Below, one piece after another: positions 1 through 5,261 of a stretch of 9,629 nucleotides of DNA; the stretch's first letter is position 1; every line of letters begins with the position of its first letter. The stretch comes from an uncultured Collinsella sp. (GTDB lineage: Bacteria; Actinomycetota; Coriobacteriia; Coriobacteriales; Coriobacteriaceae): assembly GCA_902494295.1 (NCBI GenBank), contig CABUSL010000080.1, forward strand, positions 1 to 9,629. Direction: 5' to 3'. The notes under the pieces are model-generated. The model saw nothing but the letters and a program-made list of their open reading frames with translations. It did no database searches and was not told where the DNA came from. The position numbers and the translations under genes are program-made.

Positions 1-2187
1 AACGCCAATTCTGCCGGCGTGTCGGAGGACGAGCGTGGCGGCATAAAACCCTCGAGCGACAACGTGCTGTTTTCCGGCGTGCTCAGCGAAGCCCACATGA
101 AGCTAACGATGATTGCCGGCGTGGAGTGCCTATTCCGTATCGCCTCGGTGCGCTACGGCGAGAATGGTCGTTCGCGCCTGGTGGTGCATACAAAGACGAA
201 CGGCACGTGGTCCGCTCCCACGCCCGTGGACTTCCCCCTTGGGTTTGGCGAGGGCGACGTGGAGCGCGACGGCATATACGATTACGACTTCGACGTGGTG
301 GAATATAAGGACGGAAGAGGAAACCAGGACGCCTACGTGCTGCTGGTCTCGGGCGAGCGCCCCGACGGCGACAACACTTTTTTCGATACGGCAAGCACAG
401 CCGGCATACTGTCCGTTGTGCGCCTGCGCATAAGCAACGACGGAGTTCGCGTGATATCGCACACGTCGTGGCGCAGCATCTCGCGCGGCCGCCTTCAGGA
501 GGATGGCTATCATTGCCTGCAGTGCCCGCGTATCACGGTGGGCAAGACGCTGGTCGACGGACGTCTGTCGGGCGCCTACCTCCACCGCCGCGGAGCCACC
601 GCAGAGAAGGCGCTCGGCAGCGAGGCCGAGGTTGCGCTGGAATGCTTTACCCTGTGGTCGGATGATTTGGGCGACAGTCTCACGTTCCGTCAGGTCCTCC
701 GCTTTCCGCAGGCACCGTCGAGCATCGAGCTGGGCGCGCCCGAGAATATCAACGGCAAAATGGTGGTTCCCGTTGCATACGAGACTGTAAGCGGTTGTGG
801 CTGTGCATCGTACGCCGTGATCGGCCAGTCCATTGCGGGCTGGGGCGTTATGTCGCCAGATGCCACAGTACCCCACGCGGTGCCGTGGCCGCAGCACACG
901 GGCTTTTTGGCTACCGTCAACGAGCAACTGCAGCATATTACTTGGACGCGAGGCGCATCGGCATTTGCAACGCAGCCCGTGGGTGCCGCAGGCTGTGGCC
1001 CGGCATCGTTTAGCGTAAGCAACAACGGCAGGTGCGTGCTCTATGTAGAGAACACCGATGGCAAGGTGGGGCAAACCTACGACGAAGAAGGCAACCCGGT
1101 AGCAGTGATGGGCAAGCACTTCCGCATCTTCGCCAGCACCTTGGCAGGCGATCTGTTTACGGAGCCGTTCGTGATGTGCGAGCTGGACCATCCCGTCGAT
1201 CAGATAACGACATTTTTGACGTCGGGGAGCATGCTCTCCGCGCTCGCCACGCACATTGTGAGCGCGGAGAAGAGCGAGGCAGAACTACACGGCATCGAAG
1301 TGCCCTTGGTGGCGTGTGCCACTCCGACGGGCGCAGTCGCTACCTCGGGCGCGGTGGTGCCCGGAGCAGCAGGCGAATCCTTCATGGTCACGGTGCGAAA
1401 CGACGGCAACACTTTGCTGACTGCCGGCACAATCGATCTGTACCGAGAGGGCTCCAGCCAGCCGTTCTCCAGCGCATCCATCGGGTTCGGAGCGAACACA
1501 CGCATGGCATCGATCTACGATCCAGAGCTTGCCGAGGACGCTTCGGTCAACGACATGGCACACGTGAAGTACGCGCTCGAAACGCTGGGCACACCTTTTG
1601 CAACGCACCCGCTGGTAGCCGACAGTGGCAACGCCGTGCTGGCACCGGGTTGCACGGCACAGTTCCGCATGAGCTTCGCCATCCCCGAGAGTTGGAGCGA
1701 TGAAGTGGGCAAACGTGTAACGCTATATGCGAAGGCGCGTAATCTGGTGGCGCTCGATCCCGTAACGCTCGAGGAAATTCGACCGGGCGCAAACTCGGCG
1801 CTGGGTGCCGTACTGCACGAGCTTCATGTGCCCGACGCGACATGCGAACGCTCAGAAGTTCAGGTCGGCGTATGCGACAGCGCGGATACGACAGAACTTC
1901 ACGACGCCCCGATGACAGCAGACGGCGATGGTAGCTCGAGTGGCGGCGGTACTGACGAGGGCGGCGGCTCCGGCGGAAGCAGCTCCGGCAGTGGCAAGGA
2001 CCACGGCAATAACAAGCGCTCCGGAAAAGCGGGCGCGCTTGCGGGCACGGGCGACGTCAACGCTCCCCTTACGGCAGCCGCAGCAGCACTCGCCGCGGCA
2101 GGCGCAGGCCTCGTCGCCTACAGCACCCGCCGCACGGCGCTCGAAAAAGACACCACCGATGAGGTCAATTCGGATAAGCCTCGCTAG
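1..2187 (+). CDS. Sortase-anchored cell-surface protein, C-terminal part (5' end outside window)
   Basis: The reading frame is open from base 1. The first possible start, GTG at 19, has no Shine-Dalgarno sequence, so I read this as the 3' part of a larger gene. Residue numbers count from that GTG. Residues of about 30-420 are rich in beta-strand-like segments with recurring Asp/Gly turns and resemble a propeller or sialidase-like fold; I cannot name the family. About 440-600 looks like an Ig-like CARDB-type domain, with motifs such as VTVRNDGNT. A low-complexity Gly/Ser linker (about 637-670) should span the wall. The C-terminus is a sorting signal: LAGTGD at 674-679, an Ala-rich hydrophobic segment at about 682-701, and Arg-Arg at 704-705. 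A sortase would cut between T677 and G678 and attach the protein to the wall. The charged tail after Arg-Arg is 17 residues, longer than usual. Ligand or substrate is unknown. The anchoring call is strong and the domain calls are weak. Confidence 0.85.
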   Translation, partial: NANSAGVSEDERGGIKPSSDNVLFSGVLSEAHMKLTMIAGVECLFRIASVRYGENGRSRLVVHTKTNGTWSAPTPVDFPLGFGEGDVERDGIYDYDFDVVEYKDGRGNQDAYVLLVSGERPDGDNTFFDTASTAGILSVVRLRISNDGVRVISHTSWRSISRGRLQEDGYHCLQCPRITVGKTLVDGRLSGAYLHRRGATAEKALGSEAEVALECFTLWSDDLGDSLTFRQVLRFPQAPSSIELGAPENINGKMVVPVAYETVSGCGCASYAVIGQSIAGWGVMSPDATVPHAVPWPQHTGFLATVNEQLQHITWTRGASAFATQPVGAAGCGPASFSVSNNGRCVLYVENTDGKVGQTYDEEGNPVAVMGKHFRIFASTLAGDLFTEPFVMCELDHPVDQITTFLTSGSMLSALATHIVSAEKSEAELHGIEVPLVACATPTGAVATSGAVVPGAAGESFMVTVRNDGNTLLTAGTIDLYREGSSQPFSSASIGFGANTRMASIYDPELAEDASVNDMAHVKYALETLGTPFATHPLVADSGNAVLAPGCTAQFRMSFAIPESWSDEVGKRVTLYAKARNLVALDPVTLEEIRPGANSALGAVLHELHVPDATCERSEVQVGVCDSADTTELHDAPMTADGDGSSSGGGTDEGGGSGGSSSGSGKDHGNNKRSGKAGALAGTGDVNAPLTAAAAALAAAGAGLVAYSTRRTALEKDTTDEVNSDKPR

Positions 2188-2234
2188 CTCCTAGTTACTT
2201 TTGTGAGAGACGCCGACTCGGCTCATCGACCACC

Positions 2235-2270
2235 AAAAAGGGCTGGCCCCGATAACTCGGAGCCAGCCCT
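2235..2270 (-). terminator. Intrinsic terminator of the lipoprotein gene
   Basis: A perfect 9-bp inverted repeat, AGGGCTGGC (2239-2247) and GCCAGCCCT (2262-2270), can extend inward past one mismatch. On the minus strand the stem is followed by five T residues (A tract 2235-2239 on plus). It lies 29 bases beyond the lipoprotein stop codon. In the plus direction no U tract follows the hairpin, so it should end the upstream surface-protein transcript poorly, although it sits between the two convergent genes. Confidence 0.82.
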
Positions 2271-2299
2271 GAGTCGTCTGACGTGGGAATCGCAACCCA

Positions 2300-3319
2300 C
2301 TACTTGAGCTTCAATGCCTCCATCATGGGTACGGCGGCGTCCCAATCGATCTTCCAGCCAATCGACACGCGGACGGTCTCGCCCGTCGCGGGAGCCGTCG
2401 CAAACAGCGTATGGCCGTTGTCGAGACCGGTAAAGCGCAGCCACGTTATGCCGTTGTACTCGACCTGGTCGGTTGTTGTCTCCTTGCCTTCGTAGACCTG
2501 CTCTAGGCTTGCAACCTCTTCCTCCGGCGAGCGCGGGAAGATGCTGATGTTCAGGCGTCCTCCAGTCTCGTCGTGGAAGAAGTTTGCCTTTTCGCGCTCT
2601 TCGTCGGACGAATCCAGCGTGTACCCATCGGCGGCCTCGATGCTGTACGATGCGCAGTCGATGCCCGTTAAATCTGCCTTCTCGCCAGAATCGGCCACGC
2701 CGCCGGCCGCCTTGAACTCCTTGGTCTCGCATCCCGTGGTGTCAAAGTGCATGGCCTCATGATTCTTGGCGGGGGCGTAAGCGTCTACGAACTCGACAGT
2801 GATGGGCCCGTAGTACGCCGTCTTGGGCGCCCAGAAATACACGTACTCAACGGTCTCGCCCGGGCCGATATCTGGCCTCTCGGAAAGGTCGATGCCCTCG
2901 TGCAGCTCATCGGGAGCCTCGCTTGCAACGTAGTCGAGCACGGCTGCCTTGCCAGAAGTAAACAACGGGTCGCCTGCCTCAAGATCGCCCTGGGCAGCAT
3001 GCACGTTAAAGGAACTGAACGTCCTGTTCTTTGTGTTGTTGTTGGTGATCTTGATGTGCAGGTAAAAGCCGTCCTGCAGCTTGGCATCGCCGCGATAGAA
3101 CGTACCGTGAGCCACCGACTCATAGGTAATGCCTGCCACCTCGACCGTCTGCGAATCATAGGCCTTGGGCTTTTCCTGCACAGGCGCGCTGCCGCCCGAA
3201 CCGCCAGGCGAGCCGCTCGGAGCACTACCGCCACAGCCGGCCACTGTACACGCCAGCACGGCCGAAAGCGTCACGGTGGGAATTCCTAACAGCAGTTTCT
3301 TTGTCATGGGCCTCATCAT
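2300..3319 (-). CDS. Secreted lipoprotein with Ig-like and PsbP/DcrB-like domains
   Basis: The product is 339 residues. I start it at the first of two adjacent ATG codons (3319) because AAAGGAG lies 8 bases upstream; a start at 3382 would add 21 residues with no ribosome site. Residues 1-29 form a lipoprotein signal: Lys-Lys at 7-8, a hydrophobic core, and the lipobox VAGC with the lipidated Cys29. An earlier VLAC at 21-24 fits less well. A Gly/Ser/Pro linker (about 30-46) follows. Residues of about 58-195 resemble the Ig-like domains of DUF4352/DUF5067-type lipoproteins, with a strand carrying LHIKITNNN and a later GETVEYVYFW. Residues of about 215-339 look like a small alpha/beta domain of the PsbP/DcrB kind, ending in MEALKLK. 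The protein should sit on the outer face of the membrane. No catalytic motif is visible and the function is unknown. It converges with the surface-protein gene and has its own terminator. Confidence 0.88.
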   Translation of the reverse strand: MMRPMTKKLLLGIPTVTLSAVLACTVAGCGGSAPSGSPGGSGGSAPVQEKPKAYDSQTVEVAGITYESVAHGTFYRGDAKLQDGFYLHIKITNNNTKNRTFSSFNVHAAQGDLEAGDPLFTSGKAAVLDYVASEAPDELHEGIDLSERPDIGPGETVEYVYFWAPKTAYYGPITVEFVDAYAPAKNHEAMHFDTTGCETKEFKAAGGVADSGEKADLTGIDCASYSIEAADGYTLDSSDEEREKANFFHDETGGRLNISIFPRSPEEEVASLEQVYEGKETTTDQVEYNGITWLRFTGLDNGHTLFATAPATGETVRVSIGWKIDWDAAVPMMEALKLK

Positions 3320-3327
3320 TCTCACCG

Positions 3328-3334
3328 CTCCTTT
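3328..3334 (-). promoter_or_regulatory. Ribosome binding site that decides the lipoprotein start
   Basis: The minus strand reads AAAGGAG, then 8 bases, then ATG ATG. The spacing is close to ideal for the first ATG at 3319 and excludes the longer form starting at 3382. Confidence 0.85.
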
Positions 3335-3614
3335 CGGCTTGCAGCTCATCCATTGCCCAAGGCCTTCGTCGTCCCGTGGCATCGGCTTCCACTATGAGCG
3401 TATGACGAAACACGGCGCCGGCGAAGTGACCCGTGGCCCAAATAACGACCCACCAGCGTTCCTTATGGGCCAAAAGAACTCGCACATGCACGCCCCCGGC
3501 CCATAAAACGAGGCGTCTGTCCCAATGTTCGATTCGATCCAACAATCCGCACGACACGTTTTCGACAACGTATCCAACCGCAAACGCAGCAAGACGCATT
3601 CGGCCGCCTTCAAA
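3335..3614. other. Gene-free stretch between lipoprotein and ATPase loci
   Basis: Several open frames cross this stretch, but none has a convincing ribosome site or recognisable protein. It must hold the minus-strand promoter of the lipoprotein gene, yet I see no convincing -35/-10 pair. The only clear structure is a set of GGCCCATAA-type repeats (listed separately). The complex inverted repeat upstream of the ATPase begins just to the right. Confidence 0.6.
3435..3506. repeat. Three alternating copies of a GGCCCATAA-type element
   Basis: GGCCCAAATAA (3435-3445), TTATGGGCC (3463-3471, inverted) and GGCCCATAA (3498-3506) alternate in orientation. The second and third form a perfect 9-bp inverted repeat with a 26-base loop. 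The first and second also pair through TGGCCCA and TGGGCCA (3434-3440 and 3466-3472). No U tract follows on either strand, so this is not a standard terminator. It could be a small repeat element, a protein site or an RNA structure. Confidence 0.5.
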
Positions 3615-3615
3615 T

Positions 3616-3650
3616 TTACTCGGGCAGAACCGACTCGGTTTTGTCCGAGT
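3616..3650. repeat. Left arm of 35-bp inverted repeat upstream of the ATPase gene
   Basis: This arm holds TTACTCGG (3616-3623), six spacer bases, and a 21-bp block (3630-3650) that contains ACTCGG, TTTTGT and CCGAGT. It is the reverse complement of the right arm at 29 of 35 positions; all six differences fall in the six-base spacer. The 21-bp block is itself a dyad (ACTCGG and CCGAGT, 6-base centre), as expected for a dimeric DNA-binding protein. TTTACTCGG (3615-3623) and CCGAGTAAA (3645-3653) also form a 9-bp inverted repeat within the arm. Confidence 0.85.
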
Positions 3651-3654
3651 AAAC

Positions 3655-3684
3655 TCGAGCATAAACTGATCCATGCGATACAAT
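3655..3684 (+). promoter_or_regulatory. Candidate promoter of the ATPase gene
   Basis: TACAAT (3679-3684) matches the -10 consensus at five of six positions. The best -35 is weak: TCGAGC (3655-3660), three of six, with an 18-base spacer. Transcription would start near 3690, inside the right arm of the inverted repeat, giving a leader of only about 30 bases. The promoter lies in the 36-base gap between the two arms, an arrangement typical of a repressed promoter. The -10 is persuasive; the -35 is not. Confidence 0.5.
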
Positions 3685-3686
3685 TA

Positions 3687-3721
3687 ACTCGGACAAAACC
3701 GAGTCGGAAGGAACCGAGTAA
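3687..3721. repeat. Right arm of 35-bp inverted repeat, abutting the ATPase start codon
   Basis: A 21-bp block (3687-3707: ACTCGG, ACAAAA, CCGAGT, CGG), six bases AAGGAA, and CCGAGTAA (3714-3721) mirror the left arm. The arm ends exactly one base before the GTG start codon. Its six unmatched bases coincide with the ribosome binding site, so a protein bound here, or an RNA hairpin formed here, would affect both transcription start and translation. Confidence 0.85.
3708..3712 (+). promoter_or_regulatory. Ribosome binding site of the ATPase gene
   Basis: AAGGA with a 9-base gap to GTG at 3722 supports this non-ATG start. It is flanked on both sides by copies of CCGAGT (3699-3704 and 3714-3719). 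Either could pair with ACTCGG at 3687-3692 in the leader RNA. Confidence 0.75.
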
Positions 3722-5104
3722 GTGGAATTTATTGGCAGGGAGCGTGAGCTCGCCCGTATTAAGAAAACGCTCAAAGCACCCGAGCAGCGCAATGTTCTCA
3801 TTTACGGCAGGCGTCGCGTCGGAAAAAGTGAGCTCATCAAGCAGGCGCTAACCGATTTGTCGGACGTCGCAACGGTCTATTACGAGTGCCGCCAAACCTC
3901 CGAGGCAGACAACCTCGAGAGTCTGTCCGTCCTTGTTGCTGAAGCGCTGAGCTTTCCTCCGCTCGCCTTCACAGGCATCCGCGAGCTCATCGAATTTCTG
4001 TTTGCCCAAGCTAAAGACAAGAACATTACCCTCGTTCTCGACGAATACCCCTACTTGAGAGATGCGGTTAAAGGCTTAGACAGCATTCTTCAGACCTCAA
4101 TCGACGCCCACAGGGAAGACTCACGTTTAAACATTGTCCTGTGCGGCTCCTACGTTGAGATTATGAAATCCCTCATCGAGCATGAAAGCCCCCTCTACGG
4201 GCGAATTGATCTCGCGCTTGAGCTTAAGCCCATGGATTACTTTGACGCTGCGAAGTTCTATCCCGCGTTCTCGCCCGAGGACAAGGTGCGGCTCTATAGC
4301 GTTTTTGGCGGTATCCCCTTTTACAATCGCCTCATCGATCAATCCCAAAGCGTACGCGACAACATCATCGAGCTCGTCACGGAACCTGGCGCCCGCTTAG
4401 AAAGCGAGGTGCCGTCCTATCTCAACGCCGAGATCTCGAAGATGACCAACGCCAACGAAGTTTTCGGGGCTCTCGCACAAGGCTACTCCCGTTGGGGGGA
4501 CGTGCTGGCACAGTCGCACGTCTCGAGCGGTCCGGCCATGGCAGACGTGCTCGACAAGCTCATGTCACTCGAAATCGTCCAAAAGCGTGCACCCATCAAC
4601 GACCCTACGAACAAGCGCAAGTCTGGCTACTTTGTAGTGGATCCGCTTTCGCTCTTTTACTATCGCTATGTTTTCCGCAATGCCTCAGCGCGTCAGCTGC
4701 TCGACCCAGAAGTCTTCTATGATCGTCACGTCTCCCAAGACTTCGAGGAAAACTACGTTCCTCATATGTTCGAGGAGATCTGCCGTCAATACCTCGTGCG
4801 GCAGAACAGGACCGGCAAGATCGAACCGGCTTTCGACGCCATAGGCAAGTACTGGTACGACGACCCCGCAAACAAAACGAGCGGCGAATTCGATGTGGTA
4901 ACGCAAGACCCCGAGGGCTACGCATTCTACGAAGCAAAGTTCCGCAAATCCCCCATCACGCAAAAAATGGTCGACGAGGAAATCGCCCAAGTCGAGGCAA
5001 CGGGACTCAAGTGCCATCGCTATGGATTCTTCTCCCGTTCGGGCTTCGAAGCTGGCGAAAGCGATCGAACCGTCTTCATCGACCTGCCGCAGATGTTTGG
5101 ATAG
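3722..5104 (+). CDS. AAA+ ATPase with winged-helix and PD-(D/E)XK (DUF234-like) C-terminus
   Basis: The product is 460 residues, full length for the archaeal-type ATPase family (Arch_ATPase with DUF234-like tail). The start MEFIGRERE is the usual family opening, and GTG at 3722 has AAGGA 9 bases upstream. Walker A is GRRRVGKS (29-36); Walker B is LVLDEYPYL (104-112) with D107 and E108; a sensor-1-like LNIVLCGS lies at 136-143; the family motif SPLYGR follows soon after. Residues of about 240-330 look like a winged helix. The C-terminus carries a nuclease-like signature: EFD with D391, then E404-A405-K406, which is the D-x12-ExK pattern of PD-(D/E)XK enzymes, preceded by the family's FEEICRQYL. 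All key residues appear intact. Biological role is unsettled for this family; bacterial and archaeal genomes often carry several copies. Some stretches read as less GC-rich than the topoisomerase genes, which may hint at transfer. Family call is firm; nuclease activity is inferred. Confidence 0.92.
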   Translation: MEFIGRERELARIKKTLKAPEQRNVLIYGRRRVGKSELIKQALTDLSDVATVYYECRQTSEADNLESLSVLVAEALSFPPLAFTGIRELIEFLFAQAKDKNITLVLDEYPYLRDAVKGLDSILQTSIDAHREDSRLNIVLCGSYVEIMKSLIEHESPLYGRIDLALELKPMDYFDAAKFYPAFSPEDKVRLYSVFGGIPFYNRLIDQSQSVRDNIIELVTEPGARLESEVPSYLNAEISKMTNANEVFGALAQGYSRWGDVLAQSHVSSGPAMADVLDKLMSLEIVQKRAPINDPTNKRKSGYFVVDPLSLFYYRYVFRNASARQLLDPEVFYDRHVSQDFEENYVPHMFEEICRQYLVRQNRTGKIEPAFDAIGKYWYDDPANKTSGEFDVVTQDPEGYAFYEAKFRKSPITQKMVDEEIAQVEATGLKCHRYGFFSRSGFEAGESDRTVFIDLPQMFG

Positions 5105-5147
5105 GACAGGACAGGTCCCTCCCGCATTCCAAGCATTCATTATCTAA

Positions 5148-5163
5148 TCGAACGATTGTTCGA
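5148..5163. promoter_or_regulatory. LexA/SOS-type box upstream of the topoisomerase operon
   Basis: TCGAACGATTGTTCGA is a perfect palindrome of the form TCGAAC-N4-GTTCGA, the actinobacterial SOS box pattern, and flanking A and T extend the dyad by one pair. It also differs at only one position from the Bacillus consensus CGAACRNRYGTTCG. It stands 98 bases before the B-subunit start and 15 bases before the best -35 element, and may overlap an alternative -35 (TTGTTC, 5156-5161). The ATPase gene upstream reads toward it, so the topoisomerase operon is its only likely target here. LexA binding is inferred from sequence alone. Confidence 0.75.
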
Positions 5164-5178
5164 TGGATTTCGTGTTGG

Positions 5179-5207
5179 TTGGAATCGCCTATGGGCTGGG
5201 CTATGCT
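5179..5207 (+). promoter_or_regulatory. Candidate promoter of the topoisomerase operon
   Basis: TTGGAA (5179-5184), a 17-base spacer, and TATGCT (5202-5207) each match the sigma-70-type consensus at four of six positions. Transcription would begin near 5214, about 48 bases before the start codon. A second option is TTGTTC (5156-5161) with TGGAAT (5180-5185), which would put the -35 inside the SOS-type box. Confidence 0.5.
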
Positions 5208-5238
5208 ACCTTGACTATCTATATGACTTAAACGCAGC

Positions 5239-5245
5239 AAAGGAG
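5239..5245 (+). promoter_or_regulatory. Ribosome binding site of the B-subunit gene, widely spaced
   Basis: AAAGGAG is a strong Shine-Dalgarno sequence, but it lies 16 bases before ATG at 5262, well beyond the usual 5-10. An in-frame stop at 5229-5231 and the absence of any start codon between it and 5262 leave this ATG as the only reasonable start. The purine-rich GAGAGAGCGAG just before the ATG may contribute. Confidence 0.6.
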
Positions 5246-5261
5246 CACCGAGAGAGCGAGT

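Noticed and set aside
130..1254. A 374-codon minus-strand frame opposite the surface-protein gene
   Set aside because: It reads as a composition-driven shadow with many Arg, His and Cys residues and no domain. The opposite strand has a coherent protein with a sorting signal.
3225..3683. A 152-codon minus-strand frame across the lipoprotein start and the gap upstream
   Set aside because: It runs through the inverted repeat, overlaps the lipoprotein start in another frame, and has no ribosome site. Its TRTKPSRFCPS-like peptide is just the translation of the repeat.
3525..3851. A 108-codon plus-strand frame overlapping the start of the ATPase gene
   Set aside because: It also translates the ACTCGG repeats (TRAEPTRFCPS, TRTKPSRKEPS), and ends inside the ATPase gene whose start and motifs are clear.
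5105..5120. Possible terminator after the ATPase gene (GGACAGGACAGGTCC)
   Set aside because: Only a 4-bp stem can form and no U tract follows.
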